Numbered from the stretch's first letter, positions 28,196-37,180 are shown. The stretch: 64,000 nucleotides of DNA from Polaromonas sp. (GCA_030683705.1 JAUXPP010000029.1:18216-82215); one strand, 5' to 3'. A program made the numbers and translations. Notes: generated by a model not told the origin, from the sequence alone.

Positions 28196-29140
28196 TTATT
28201 TCAGGGCGGCTTCCAGCGCATCGACAAACATCGCCGCCACGTCGAAACCGGTCTGGTCAAAAATTTCCTGGAAGCAGGTCGGGCTGGTGACATTGATCTC
28301 GGTCACACAGTCGCCGATCACATCCACACCGGCCAGCAGCAGGCCGCGCGACGCCAGCACCGGGCCCAGCGCCTCGGCGATTTCGCGGTCGCGCGCCGAC
28401 AGCGGCAAGGCCACGCCCAGGCCACCGGCGGCCAGGTTACCGCGCACCTCGCTGCCCTGGGGAATGCGCGCCAGGCTGTGCGGCACCGGCTTGCCGCCGA
28501 TGATGAGCACACGCTTGTCGCCCTTGACGATCTCGGGCAGGAACTTCTGCACCATCAGGCTTTGCGCGCCGTGGCGGTTCAGCGTCTCGGTGATGGAGCC
28601 CAAGTTCAGCCCGTCCGGCCCGACGCGAAAAATCCCCATGCCGCCCATGCCGTCCAGCGGCTTGAGGATGATGTCCTGGTGTTCGGCATGGAAACGCTTG
28701 ATGTCCTCGGGGTTGCGCGTCACCAGCGTGGGGCCGATGAACTGCGGAAACTCCATGATGGCGAGTTTCTCGGGGTGGTCGCGCAGCGCGCGCGGCTTGT
28801 TGAAGACCCGCGCGCCGTCGCGCTCGCCCTGCTCCAGCAAATGGGTGGCGTAGAAATATTCGCTGTCGAACGGCGGGTCCTTGCGCATCAGGACGGCGCC
28901 GAAGTCCCTGAGCGCGACCTGGCGCGTGCCGCGCACGGCAAACCAGTCCTGCGCATCGCCGGTGAGGGTGATGTCCTGCACGTGGGCCATCACGGCCGAG
29001 CCGCGCTGCCACATCAGGTCCTGCTGCTCGCAGGCGCTGATGCGGTGGCCGCGCCGCTGCGCCTCGCGCATCATGGCGAAGGTGGTGTCCTTGTAGATCT
29101 TGAACGAGGCCAGCGGGTCGGCGATGAAAAGAATGTCCAT
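28196..29140 (-). CDS. gshB: glutathione synthetase
   Basis: Second enzyme of glutathione synthesis, adding glycine to gamma-glutamylcysteine with ATP; cytoplasmic; 314 residues against 316 in E. coli. The start MDILFIADPLASFKIYKDTT is characteristic. The ATP-grasp region shows KPLDGMGGMGIFRV, and the glycine-rich RGNLAAGG with DVIGDCVTEINVTSPT closes the active site. ATG 29140 is chosen because it matches family N-termini; an in-frame extension to 29266 is unlike the family. The stop lies at the edge of element copy D. gshA is 8 kb away. Confidence 0.97.
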   Translation of the reverse strand: MDILFIADPLASFKIYKDTTFAMMREAQRRGHRISACEQQDLMWQRGSAVMAHVQDITLTGDAQDWFAVRGTRQVALRDFGAVLMRKDPPFDSEYFYATHLLEQGERDGARVFNKPRALRDHPEKLAIMEFPQFIGPTLVTRNPEDIKRFHAEHQDIILKPLDGMGGMGIFRVGPDGLNLGSITETLNRHGAQSLMVQKFLPEIVKGDKRVLIIGGKPVPHSLARIPQGSEVRGNLAAGGLGVALPLSARDREIAEALGPVLASRGLLLAGVDVIGDCVTEINVTSPTCFQEIFDQTGFDVAAMFVDALEAALK

Positions 29141-29186
29141 GAGGGGAGTTCCGGGAGAAGGGATAGGAACGGCCGGGGTCAGGTCC

Positions 29187-30386
29187 TCAGGCCGCGCGTT
29201 GACGGTATTGTTGTACAAATAAGGCAAACGCGCCGGCCACCACGCCCCAGAACGCGGAGCCGACACCGGCCACCGTCACGCCCGACAGCGTCACCAGAAA
29301 CGTGATAAGCGCGGCCTCGCGGTGCGACTCCTCGCGCAGCGCCTGCGCGAGGCCGCTGCCTATGGTGCCCAGCAGGGCCAGCCCGGCGATCGCCACCACC
29401 ACCTCTTTCGGAAAGGCGGTGAGCAGTCCGGTGACCGCCGCGCCGAAGATGCCGATCGCCACATAGATCGCGCCGCAGCACACGGCCGCGGTGTAACGCT
29501 TGCGCGGGTCCTCATGCGCCTCCGGGCCCATGCAGATGGCGGCGGTGATCGCGCTGAGGTTCAGCGCAAACGCACCGAAGGGTGCCAGCACCAGCGTCGC
29601 CACGCCGGTGAGTGTGATGATTTTCGACACCGGGATGCCGCCGTCCGGGGCGTCCGGCCCGTACCCTGCCGCGCGTATCGCGGCAACGCCAGGCAGGTTC
29701 TGCGAGGCCATGGTCACCACGAACAGCGGCAGCGCCAGGCTGATGATCGCCGCGGCGCTGAACTGCGGCGCCACAAACACCGGCAGCGCCAGCGAAAAAG
29801 ACATCGCCGACCAGGTCATCTGGCCGCGCGCCGCGGCAAACACGATCGCGCCGAGCAGCGTCAGCACCACCGCATAACGCGGCAGCAGGCGCCGGCCCAG
29901 CAGGTAAATCACCAGCATCAGCAACACCAGCGGCAAGGCGGTTTGCGCGGCGGCAAAAGCCTGGATGCCGAAACGCGCCAGTACGCCGGCGAGCAGGGCC
30001 GCGGCAATCGCCATCGGAATGCGGTTCATGGTTTTTTCGAACCAGCCGGTGATGCCGAACAGCGTGACCAGCGCGGCGCTGACCATAAAGGCCGCGACCG
30101 CCTCACCCATGGAAAAGCCGCCGGCCAGCCCGGCCGTCGCCAGCACCGCCGCCCCCGGCGTGGACCAGGCCACCATCACCGGCTGCTTCAGCCACAGCGA
30201 AGGAATCGCCGAACACAGGCCCATACCCAGGCCCAGCGCCCACATCCACGAGCTGATCTGCTCAGGCGTGGCACTGAAAGCCTGCGCCGCCTGGAACACA
30301 ATCGCCACCGAACTGGTAAAGCCAACGAGGACCGCCACGAAACCGGCGGTGAAGGCAGAGAGGTTCAGGTCTTTGAAGAACTGCAT
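29187..30386 (-). CDS. BenE-type benzoate/H+ symporter family protein
   Basis: Membrane protein of 399 residues with 11-12 hydrophobic helices. The start MQFFKDLNLSAFTAGFVAVL, then SSVAIVFQAAQAF, PVMVAWSTPGAAVL and QNLPGVAAIRAAGYGPD are typical of BenE. Known members take up benzoate with protons. No benzoate catabolic genes lie nearby, so the substrate here is open. ATG 30386 has CAGAAT about seven bases upstream and no ribosome site, possibly another leaderless start. It is divergent from the creatininase-family gene. Confidence 0.88.
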   Translation of the reverse strand: MQFFKDLNLSAFTAGFVAVLVGFTSSVAIVFQAAQAFSATPEQISSWMWALGLGMGLCSAIPSLWLKQPVMVAWSTPGAAVLATAGLAGGFSMGEAVAAFMVSAALVTLFGITGWFEKTMNRIPMAIAAALLAGVLARFGIQAFAAAQTALPLVLLMLVIYLLGRRLLPRYAVVLTLLGAIVFAAARGQMTWSAMSFSLALPVFVAPQFSAAAIISLALPLFVVTMASQNLPGVAAIRAAGYGPDAPDGGIPVSKIITLTGVATLVLAPFGAFALNLSAITAAICMGPEAHEDPRKRYTAAVCCGAIYVAIGIFGAAVTGLLTAFPKEVVVAIAGLALLGTIGSGLAQALREESHREAALITFLVTLSGVTVAGVGSAFWGVVAGAFALFVQQYRQRAA

Positions 30387-30478
30387 GGCAGAGATTCTGG
30401 CAGGCTTGTGTTCTCTCACCATGTCCTTGGGCTACTCTGGTTGCCACTACTCTCTCCTCTCCGTGGCTCCTCCATCTT

Positions 30479-30503
30479 CCGGACGGGGTGGGAGGGCGTC
30501 CGG
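30479..30503. repeat. 7-bp perfect inverted repeat between benE-like and creatininase genes
   Basis: CCGGACG and CGTCCGG separated by 11 bases in the 179-bp divergent intergenic region. It could be a regulator site or the stem of an RNA hairpin; nothing else supports either. Confidence 0.35.
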
Positions 30504-30553
30504 CAAGCAGAGGCGTTGTCGCGTCGATCGAACCGCATCGCCCGAATTGGCCC

Positions 30554-30566
30554 CAAAATACGCAAA
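30554..30566 (+). promoter_or_regulatory. probable -10 box fused to creatininase-family start
   Basis: CAAAAT at 30554-30559 lies six bases before the ATG at 30566 with no ribosome site, the same layout as before proA and metH. Confidence 0.4.
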
Positions 30567-31369
30567 TGATCCCCTCTGCCCCCTTCCCCCACTTCTGGGC
30601 CGACCTCAAAAGCCCCGATTTCGCGCGCCTCGATGCGGCGGCGACGATGGCCGTGTTGCCGGTCGCCGCCATCGAGCAGCATGGGCCGCACCTGCCGCTG
30701 AGTGTGGACACCGACCTGGTCAACGGCGTGATCGCGCACTGCCTGCCGCACCTCCATGGCGCGCCGGTGCTGTTTTTGCCGACGCAAACCATTGGCCGCA
30801 GCATCGAACACATCGCCTTTCCCGGTACCCTGACCCTGGGTGCGGCGACCCTGATCCAGAGCTGGGTCGACATCGGTGAATGTGTGGCGCGTACCGGCAT
30901 CAAGAAGCTGATACTGCTCAATGCGCATGGCGGCAATGTCTCGACGCTGGACATCGTGGGCCGGGAGTTGCGGGCGCGTTTCGGCCTGACGGTGCTGATG
31001 GTCAACACCTTCAGCCTGCCGCTGCCGGCCGCGGTCAGGCAGCTGTTCGGCCCCGACGAGGAGCGTTTCGGCGTGCATGGCGGCGATGTCGAGACCTCGA
31101 TGATGCTGGCGCTGCATCCGCACAAGGTCGACATGGCGCTGGCGCAGGACTTTCATTCGAGCAGCCAGGACCGGGCACAGGCTTACGCCATCCTCGGCAA
31201 TGGCAGCAGTGCCAAACTCGCCTGGGCGGCGCAGGACCTGCATGTCGCGGGCGCGGCCGGCAACGCGGCGGCGGCCACGGCCGACAAGGGCCAGGCGGTG
31301 CTGCAGGCCAGCGGCCAGGCCCTGGCGCGGCTGCTGCAGGAAGTCCGCGATCTCAGCCCGCTGGCCTGA
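30566..31369 (+). CDS. creatininase family protein
   Basis: Metal-dependent amidohydrolase-like protein of 267 residues, cytoplasmic. Likely metal ligands are Glu37 and His39 in AIEQHGPHLP, aspartate in VDTDL (about 48-50), histidine in LLNAHGGN and glutamate in HGGDVETS. The family includes creatinine amidohydrolases and cyclic amide hydrolases of cofactor and F420-like pathways. No creatine genes are nearby, so the substrate is unknown. The start at 30566 fits the family and a -10-like box sits immediately before it. Confidence 0.9.
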   Translation: MIPSAPFPHFWADLKSPDFARLDAAATMAVLPVAAIEQHGPHLPLSVDTDLVNGVIAHCLPHLHGAPVLFLPTQTIGRSIEHIAFPGTLTLGAATLIQSWVDIGECVARTGIKKLILLNAHGGNVSTLDIVGRELRARFGLTVLMVNTFSLPLPAAVRQLFGPDEERFGVHGGDVETSMMLALHPHKVDMALAQDFHSSSQDRAQAYAILGNGSSAKLAWAAQDLHVAGAAGNAAAATADKGQAVLQASGQALARLLQEVRDLSPLA

Positions 31370-31489
31370 GGCCGGGCCGGCCGGCGACCCTGACAAAAAC
31401 TGGGTGCGCCGGCTGACAGGACAAAACAGTCCGGGCAGTGAACAATCACCCCTATTCCCGCCATTGCGCTGCTGAACCAAGGATAGACC

Positions 31490-32833
31490 ATGCCCACCCT
31501 GCCTCTTTGCCGCCCCGGCTCCCGTTTGTCACTGCTTGCCTGGTGTGGCTTGCTGGCCTTGGGCCTGGCAGCCTGCGGCGACACCTCCAAGCTGCCCGAA
31601 GGCGCCGATGTGGGCGCAACGCCCACCTTGCCCGCACCGGTCAAGTCGCTGATCCCGACCGTCCACATCGCCCCGGCCCAGGGCTGGCCCGCGGGCGTGC
31701 TGCCCAAGACCCTGGCCGGCACCACCGTCACCGCCCTGGCCAGCGGCCTGGACCATCCGCGCTGGGTCTACAGCCTGCCCAACGGCGACGTGCTGGTGGC
31801 CGAGAGCAACAAGCCATCCCGGCCCGATGCCGGGTTCAGCATCAAGGGCTGGATCAGTGGAGTGGTGATGAAACGCGCCGGCGCCGGTGTGCCCAGCGCC
31901 AACCGCATCACGCTGCTGCGCGATGTGGACGGCGACGGCAAGGCCGAGATCCGCACGGTCTTCATGCAGGGCCTGAACTCGCCGTTTGGCATGGCGCTGC
32001 TTGGCAAGGAGCTGTTTATTGCCAATGCCGACGCGCTGGTCAAGGTGCCGTATGAAGCCGGCCAGACCGCCATCACGGCCACCCCGGTCAAGGTAGTGGA
32101 CCTGCCGGCCGGCATCAACCACCACTGGACCAAAAACGTGATCGCCAGCCGCGATGGCAGCAAGCTGTATGTCACCGTCGGTTCGAACAGCAACATCGGC
32201 GAAAACGGCATGGACGTCGAGGTGGACCGCGCGGCCATCCACGAGGTGGATCCCAAAACAAACACGCGCCGCCTGTTCGCTTCCGGCCTGCGCAATCCCA
32301 ACGGTATGGGCTGGGCGCCCGACGGCACGCTCTGGACCGTGGTCAACGAGCGCGACGAGATCGGCAGCGACCTGGTGCCGGACTACCTGACGTCCGTGAA
32401 GGACGGCGGGTTTTACGGCTGGCCCTACAGCTATTTCGGGCAGACCGTCGACACGCGCGTGATGCCGCCGCGGCCGGACCTGGTGGCCAGGGCGATTGCG
32501 CCTGACTACGCGCTGGGCGCGCATGTGGCGCCGCTGGGCATGGTGTTTGCCGAGGGCAACACCCTGCTGCCCTCGCTGGCCAGCGGCGTGTTTGTGGGCT
32601 TGCACGGTTCCTGGAACCGCAAGCCGCTGAGCGGCTACAAGGTGGTGTTTGTGCCTTTCGCCGGCAGCAAGCCCTCGGGCAAACCCATCGATGTGCTGAC
32701 CGGTTTTGTCAGCCCGGACGGCAAGGCCTATGGCCGGCCGGTGGGCGTGGCGATCGACAAACGCGGCGCGCTGCTGGTGGCCGACGACGTGGGCAATGTG
32801 ATCTGGCGGGTCAGCGGCCAGGCGCCGCGATAG
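31490..32833 (+). CDS. PQQ-type sugar dehydrogenase (sorbosone dehydrogenase family), lipoprotein
   Basis: Secreted beta-propeller protein of 447 residues. The N-terminus is a lipoprotein signal with lipobox LAAC (Cys29), so it should be anchored on the periplasmic side of a membrane. Propeller motifs include GLDHPRWVYSLPNGDVLVAE, GLNSPFGMAL, GLRNPNGMGWAPDGTLW, NERDEIGSDLVPDYL and GLHGSWNRKPLSGYK. Members oxidise aldose sugars with pyrroloquinoline quinone or have lost activity; PQQ synthesis genes are not in the window. ATG 31490 has AAGGAT upstream. cutA follows after seven bases. Confidence 0.9.
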   Translation: MPTLPLCRPGSRLSLLAWCGLLALGLAACGDTSKLPEGADVGATPTLPAPVKSLIPTVHIAPAQGWPAGVLPKTLAGTTVTALASGLDHPRWVYSLPNGDVLVAESNKPSRPDAGFSIKGWISGVVMKRAGAGVPSANRITLLRDVDGDGKAEIRTVFMQGLNSPFGMALLGKELFIANADALVKVPYEAGQTAITATPVKVVDLPAGINHHWTKNVIASRDGSKLYVTVGSNSNIGENGMDVEVDRAAIHEVDPKTNTRRLFASGLRNPNGMGWAPDGTLWTVVNERDEIGSDLVPDYLTSVKDGGFYGWPYSYFGQTVDTRVMPPRPDLVARAIAPDYALGAHVAPLGMVFAEGNTLLPSLASGVFVGLHGSWNRKPLSGYKVVFVPFAGSKPSGKPIDVLTGFVSPDGKAYGRPVGVAIDKRGALLVADDVGNVIWRVSGQAPR

Positions 32834-32840
32834 GCCCCCC

Positions 32841-33176
32841 ATGGACGCGGTCTGCATGGTGATGACGGCCGTGGACAGCGAGGCCCTGGCAGAAGCGCTG
32901 GCGCGGCAACTGGTGGAAGCGCGGCTGGCCGCCTGTGTGCAACTGATGCCGGTGAAAAGTTTTTATGTCTGGCAGGGCGAAAGCCGCAAAGAGGCCGAAT
33001 ACCTTCTGCTGGTCAAGACCCGCGCGGCGCTGTATGCGCAGGTGGAAAGCTTCATCCTTGCCCATCACCCGTACGACACGCCGGAAATTCTCCAGTTGCC
33101 GGTGGCCGCGGGCGCCAGTGCTTACCTGCAATGGCTGGGCGCCTCCACGCAGGGGACGGGCGACCAGGCCTTATGA
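32841..33176 (+). CDS. cutA: divalent-cation tolerance protein CutA
   Basis: Small trimeric ferredoxin-fold protein of 111 residues. Family signs are ALARQLVEARLAACVQLMPV, SFYVWQGESRKEAEYLLLVKT and HPYDTPEILQLPV. It was linked to copper tolerance in E. coli, but its molecular role is unclear; in many bacteria it is simply conserved. There is no signal peptide, so it is predicted cytoplasmic. The start at 32841 lacks a good ribosome site; coupling to the preceding gene is likely. The last six bases overlap the convergent phosphatase gene. Confidence 0.95.
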   Translation: MDAVCMVMTAVDSEALAEALARQLVEARLAACVQLMPVKSFYVWQGESRKEAEYLLLVKTRAALYAQVESFILAHHPYDTPEILQLPVAAGASAYLQWLGASTQGTGDQAL

Positions 33177-33839
33177 ATAGGTGATCCAGCTCGCGTGTTC
33201 GGGCGCGTCCAGGTGTGGCAGGGTGTTGTAGGTCACCAGCATGTGGCGCCTGGGCGTGAAGGCGAACTCGGTCAGCGAGCAGTTGCGTATGCGCAGGTTG
33301 AGTTCGATGGTGGTTTCGGGTGCCGTGCCCAGCACATGGCCGACCGCCGTGGCGATCGGCCCGCCGCTGGACACCAGCAGCACGTTGCCGCTGTGATTGG
33401 CGCGGATGTGGTCCAGCACGCCGGTGATGCCGGCGACGAAGTCGGTGTAGCTGGGCATGCCCTGGGGGCTGACCACACCGGCCATCCATTGCGTCAGGCC
33501 GTCTTTGAGCAAACGGAAGTGGCTGCGGTACATCTCGGGCGATGTCGGCTTTTCGAGCTTGTGCGGATGGATCGCACCTATGACGGCTTCGCTGTCGTAT
33601 TCATTGAGTCCCGGGCGCGCTGCTGCGTCCATGGCCGTTCCCATGCCTTCGCAGATACCTGCAAACGTCTTGAGCTGCCGCTGCAATGTGCCGGTAAACG
33701 CAGCTTCAAAGCTGATGCCCTTGTATTTGAAGTATTCGCCCAGCCGAACGCTTTGCCGGTAGCCCATGTCGCTGAGCACGTCGTAATCGTCGGTGCCAAA
33801 CGAGGCCTGGCCGTGGCGCACGAGGTAAAGGGTTCCCAT
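33171..33839 (-). CDS. histidine phosphatase (phosphoglycerate-mutase-like) family protein
   Basis: Protein of 222 residues starting MGTLYLVRHGQASFG; His9 in RHG is the phospho-acceptor. The usual second catalytic histidine, expected in a VxHGG-type motif, is replaced: the sequence reads LLVSSGGPIATAVG near residue 157. Either the family member uses a different residue or its activity is altered. Substrate unknown. It lies last in the leftward gene run, 52 bp after the dehydratase gene. Confidence 0.88.
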   Translation of the reverse strand: MGTLYLVRHGQASFGTDDYDVLSDMGYRQSVRLGEYFKYKGISFEAAFTGTLQRQLKTFAGICEGMGTAMDAAARPGLNEYDSEAVIGAIHPHKLEKPTSPEMYRSHFRLLKDGLTQWMAGVVSPQGMPSYTDFVAGITGVLDHIRANHSGNVLLVSSGGPIATAVGHVLGTAPETTIELNLRIRNCSLTEFAFTPRRHMLVTYNTLPHLDAPEHASWITYS

Positions 33840-33891
33840 GGCTCAAATTGTGGTGGCGCGATGCGGACGCAGGAGTCCCGCGAGTGACGGG

Positions 33892-34884
33892 TCAGGCCTT
33901 CAATAGCACCTTGGCGACAGTGGCGGAATCCACATTGCCGCCGCACAAGGTGGTACCGACCACCTGGCCCTTGAGTTGCGCGCGCTCCTGCATGGCGGCG
34001 GCAAAACTGGCGGCGCCCGCGCCTTCGGCCACGTTGTGCGTATCGGCGTACAGGTCGCGCATGGCCTGCGCGACTTCGGCGTCCGTGACCTTCACGATGT
34101 GGTGGATGTGCGGCGCGATGATGTCCAGCGCGAGCTGGTCGGCAATGCGGCAGGCCATGCCGTCGGCCAGTTGGGTGCTGACCGGCGCCTCGACCACGCG
34201 GCCGGCGGCCAGCGAGTCGGCGTAGGTGGTGGCATGGGCGCTGACCACACCGACGATGCGCAGGCTGCGGCCCAGCGCGAGTTTGGCGGCAATCGCCGAG
34301 CAGGCGCCCGAGCCCTGGCCGATGGGCACGTAGACCACATCGAGCTGGGGCACTGCTTTCATGAACTCCCACCAGTAAGTGCTGACGCCGCTGAGCAGGT
34401 CGGCATGAAAACTCGGCACCATGTGGGCGCCGCGTTCGGCCGCGAGGCGCATCGCGTGTTCGCGGCTTTCCTGGAAGTCCTCGCCGTGTTCGATCAGCGT
34501 CACGCCGAGTGCGCGCATGGCCGCGTTTTTTTCCAGCGAGTTGCCTTGCGGCACGACGATGGCGCAGGCGACACCGTGCGCGCGCGCCGCCCAGCCCAAA
34601 CTCTGGCCGTGGTTGCCGCGGGTGGCGCTGATCACTTCTGCCGGCAGCGCGCCCCGCTGCTTGAGCGCATCGAAGTAGGTCAGGCCGCCGCGTATCTTGA
34701 AGGCGCCGACCGGGGTGTGGTTTTCGTGCTTGACCCAGCAGTCCGTGCCCAAGCGCTGGCTGGACAGGCCCCAGCGGTATTGGGGCGTAGCCTGGAACTC
34801 GCGGTAGACCACACGCGACGCGGCCTCGATGTCGGCCAGCGCGGGCAAGGCGTCCAGGCTTGTATCTTTCAATACGGCGTTCAT
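33892..34884 (-). CDS. threonine-dehydratase-like PLP enzyme
   Basis: Fold type II PLP enzyme of 330 residues. The lysine that binds PLP is Lys63 in GAFKIRGG; the asparagine loop is ATRGNHGQSLGWA, the phosphate-binding glycine loop IGQGSGACSAIA, and LCGGNVD is near the C-terminus. No ACT regulatory domain is attached, so it is of the short, catabolic kind, acting on threonine, serine or hydroxyaspartate-like substrates; which one cannot be told. It overlaps the upstream LysE exporter gene by ATGA within the ten-gene run. Confidence 0.88.
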   Translation of the reverse strand: MNAVLKDTSLDALPALADIEAASRVVYREFQATPQYRWGLSSQRLGTDCWVKHENHTPVGAFKIRGGLTYFDALKQRGALPAEVISATRGNHGQSLGWAARAHGVACAIVVPQGNSLEKNAAMRALGVTLIEHGEDFQESREHAMRLAAERGAHMVPSFHADLLSGVSTYWWEFMKAVPQLDVVYVPIGQGSGACSAIAAKLALGRSLRIVGVVSAHATTYADSLAAGRVVEAPVSTQLADGMACRIADQLALDIIAPHIHHIVKVTDAEVAQAMRDLYADTHNVAEGAGAASFAAAMQERAQLKGQVVGTTLCGGNVDSATVAKVLLKA

Positions 34885-35516
34885 GCAGTCCTCTTTTCGG
34901 TCAGCAGGCGCAGCGCCAGCAGGCCCAGCACCGTGCCCATGACATAACGCTGCACCCGCATCCAGGTGATGTTGCGGTTCAGGAAAACGGCTAGCCCCGC
35001 GGCGAAAAAGATGATCATGCTGTTGATGGCCAGGCTGACAGTGATCTGCACCGCGCCCAGGCTCAGGCTTTGCAACAGCACCTGGCCGCGCTCGGGATGC
35101 AAAAACTGCGGGAAGAAGGACAGGTAAAACATCGCGACCTTGGGATTCAGCAAATTGGTCATGAAACCCATGAGAAAAAGCTTGCGCGGCGGGTCATGCG
35201 GCAATGTGCGGGTTTCGAACGGTGACAGGCCGCCGGGCTTGAGCGCCTGCCAGGCCAGCCACAGCAAATAAAGCGCGCCGGCGACCTTGAGCGCGGTAAA
35301 AGCCAGCGGCGCTGCCAGCAGCAAGGCGCTCAGGCCGAAGGACGCGCCCAGCAGATGCACCACAAAACCGAGTGCCACACCGGCCAGCGAGACCATGCCG
35401 GCAGTACGGCCCTGGCACAGGGTGCGCGAGATGCAATAAATCATGTTGGGGCCGGGCGTGAGCACCAGCGCCAGTGCGACGAGGGCAAACCAGGCGAGTT
35501 CGGACGTGCTGAGCAT
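34881..35516 (-). CDS. LysE/RhtB family amino-acid exporter (second copy)
   Basis: Membrane exporter of 211 residues with six hydrophobic helices. The family start ALALVLTPGPNMIYCISRTL is clear, followed by GVALGFVVHLLGASFGLSALL and the loop LYLLWLAWQALKPGG. It would export amino acids or related compounds. The ATG at 35516 directly abuts the TAG stop of the VOC gene and the 3' end overlaps the dehydratase gene, so all three are likely co-translated. Confidence 0.93.
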   Translation of the reverse strand: MLSTSELAWFALVALALVLTPGPNMIYCISRTLCQGRTAGMVSLAGVALGFVVHLLGASFGLSALLLAAPLAFTALKVAGALYLLWLAWQALKPGGLSPFETRTLPHDPPRKLFLMGFMTNLLNPKVAMFYLSFFPQFLHPERGQVLLQSLSLGAVQITVSLAINSMIIFFAAGLAVFLNRNITWMRVQRYVMGTVLGLLALRLLTEKRTA

Positions 35517-36230
35517 CTAGACTCCTTTTGATTCAAGCGTGACCCGGCCACGCGGTGTGTTCAGCGTGGCCATCAGGTCGGGCGTGCCGGGGCTCACGTC
35601 CACGCCGGCCAGGCCGATGGCGGCATAGGCGGCTTGCAGCTTTTCCGGCCGCGGATGGCGCACCTGCAACGTCTCCAGCGTCACCCCCGAGGCCGGCATG
35701 GCGTCCACCGGGTGGGTTGCTTTTGCGGGATCCTCGCCGGCTTCGCCCCACTGGATCAGCGTGGGCAAGGTGCCGTAGAACAGGCGCTGGCCGTCGTCGC
35801 GCACGGTGATACGCCAGTTCAGCAGGCCGCGGGCAGTCTGGCGCGAGGCCGGCACCACGGCGCCACGGTCCAGGCCCAGCGCGGCCAGCGCCTTGACGGC
35901 GGACACCACGCCCGGCACGCTGGCGACAAAATGCAGCAGCTGCGACCCCTCGCTGGCCACTCGGGATTGCAGCAGCGGGTCGTCCATGTCGAACCAGCGG
36001 TGTTGGCCGGCCGCGCGCATGGGGGTCACGCCCGGCTGGATCGCGATGATCTCGAAGTAGGCGCGCGGAAAAGCCGCACTGGCCACGCTGAAAAGCCGGT
36101 TGTGGGTTCCCATCAGCGGGTGTTCGCCGCCCGGCCCGGGTGTGATGCCCAGGGTGGCTTCGCACCACTGGACACCCTGCGCCAGGCTGGCGGCCACGAC
36201 GACCAGGTGATCGACCTGGGCCGTGATCAC
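35517..36230 (-). CDS. VOC (glyoxalase-like) family protein
   Basis: Protein of 237 residues. The vicinal-oxygen-chelate N-terminus is seen in QVDHLVVVAASLAQGVQWCE and LGITPGPGGEHPLMGTHNRL, with YFEIIAIQPG as a second strand pair; this is the pattern of the glyoxalase-like domain found in many comamonad proteins of unknown role. The start is GTG at 36230, overlapping the PhzF stop as GTGA. Metal-ligand residues are plausible (His11, Glu and Asp later) but not proven. Function unknown. Confidence 0.85.
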   Translation of the reverse strand: MITAQVDHLVVVAASLAQGVQWCEATLGITPGPGGEHPLMGTHNRLFSVASAAFPRAYFEIIAIQPGVTPMRAAGQHRWFDMDDPLLQSRVASEGSQLLHFVASVPGVVSAVKALAALGLDRGAVVPASRQTARGLLNWRITVRDDGQRLFYGTLPTLIQWGEAGEDPAKATHPVDAMPASGVTLETLQVRHPRPEKLQAAYAAIGLAGVDVSPGTPDLMATLNTPRGRVTLESKGV

Positions 36231-37156
36231 AAGCTCACCGTGCCGGTGATGCAGCTGACCGATGCGCCGCCGACCCAGATGTGGGTGGTGCCGCCGGCGC
36301 TTTCGCGGCTCAGATGGACGCGGCCGGCGCGGCCCAGGCAAGTGCCTTGCGCCACGGTGTAATTGTCGGGCGCGTGGCCTTCCGCCATCAGCCACTGCGC
36401 GAGGCTGGCGTTCAGGCTGCCGGTGACCGGGTCTTCGGGGATGCCCATGGGTGCGGCAAAGGCACGCACCTCGAAGTCCGCCGGGGCCTCTGCCGGCGCG
36501 GCGGCTGGGCTGGCGGCAAAGGCTCTCGCTTCGCGGTTGGCGCGCGCTATCAAAAGAGGAGCTGCTTGTGCAGCGTGGGCGCCGGCCACACCCACTTTGA
36601 GACCCTGTTTCTTGAGGGCCAGGTGATCCGGTTCCAGCTGCAGCACGGTGTCGGCGCTGTCCAGCAACAGGCCCAGCCACACTGGTCCGTTGTCCAGCAA
36701 CTGCGCGGCGATGATGTGTTGCGCTTTCAGGCCCAGCGCAGCCGCCACCTGCGCCAGCACGGCCGGGCTGGGCGCCGAACGTTTGAGCGGCGGCGCAGCA
36801 AAGGCCTGGCGCGCGCCATCGCGCCGGATGGGGATCAGCCCGGCCTGGCACTGCTGCACGATGAGGTCCTTGCGTTTCGGCACGCCGCCTGCTTCCAGCC
36901 AGGCGTGGCAGGTCCCCAGCGTCGGGTGGCCGGCAAAAGGCAGCTCGCCGCCGGGCGTGAAGATGCGCACCTGGTAGTCGGCCGAGGGCTCGGTGGGCGG
37001 CAGCACAAAGGTGGTTTCGGACAGGTGGGTCCACTGCGCAAACCGCTGCATGGCCGCCTCGTCCAGGCCGCTGCCATCCAGCACCACGGCCAGCGGGTTG
37101 CCGAAGTAGGGCTGGGCGGTGAAGACGTCGACTTGTTTGAAGGCGCGGGTTTTCAT
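36227..37156 (-). CDS. PhzF family isomerase-like protein
   Basis: Protein of 309 residues of the PhzF/DapF-like fold. MKTRAFKQVDVFTAQPYFGN opens the first half, with the conserved glutamate Glu47 in HLSETTFVLPP; the second half shows GIPEDPVTGSLNASLAQWL and RAGRVHLSRE. Members of this family outside phenazine clusters are common and mostly uncharacterised; there are no phenazine genes here. Residues about 184-204 (bases 36545-36606) are encoded by a dispersed palindromic element read in sense. There is no ribosome site before ATG 37156; the GST gene ends 24 bp upstream. Confidence 0.9.
   Translation of the reverse strand: MKTRAFKQVDVFTAQPYFGNPLAVVLDGSGLDEAAMQRFAQWTHLSETTFVLPPTEPSADYQVRIFTPGGELPFAGHPTLGTCHAWLEAGGVPKRKDLIVQQCQAGLIPIRRDGARQAFAAPPLKRSAPSPAVLAQVAAALGLKAQHIIAAQLLDNGPVWLGLLLDSADTVLQLEPDHLALKKQGLKVGVAGAHAAQAAPLLIARANREARAFAASPAAAPAEAPADFEVRAFAAPMGIPEDPVTGSLNASLAQWLMAEGHAPDNYTVAQGTCLGRAGRVHLSRESAGGTTHIWVGGASVSCITGTVSL
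36545..36606 (-). repeat. palindrome-tailed element, copy E (in frame in phzF-like gene)
   Basis: Minus-strand copy, sense to the gene: GGCCGGCGCCCACGCTGC followed by AAGCAGCTCCTCTTTTGATAGC, read in the frame GCA GCT CCT. It supplies about 20 residues between conserved parts of the protein. Confidence 0.75.
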
Positions 37157-37180
37157 GGCGGCGGCAAGGAAGTTAAAAAA

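Noticed and set aside
33871..33907. GTCAGGCCTTCAATAGCACC near the dehydratase 3' end, resembling the element
   Set aside because: Only the outer ends match and the middle is absent; the codons fit the normal C-terminus of the enzyme.
35517..37034. 505-residue fusion of PhzF-shadow and VOC protein
   Set aside because: The first 270 codons are the wrong frame of the phzF-like gene; a GTGA overlap gives a proper VOC start at 36230.
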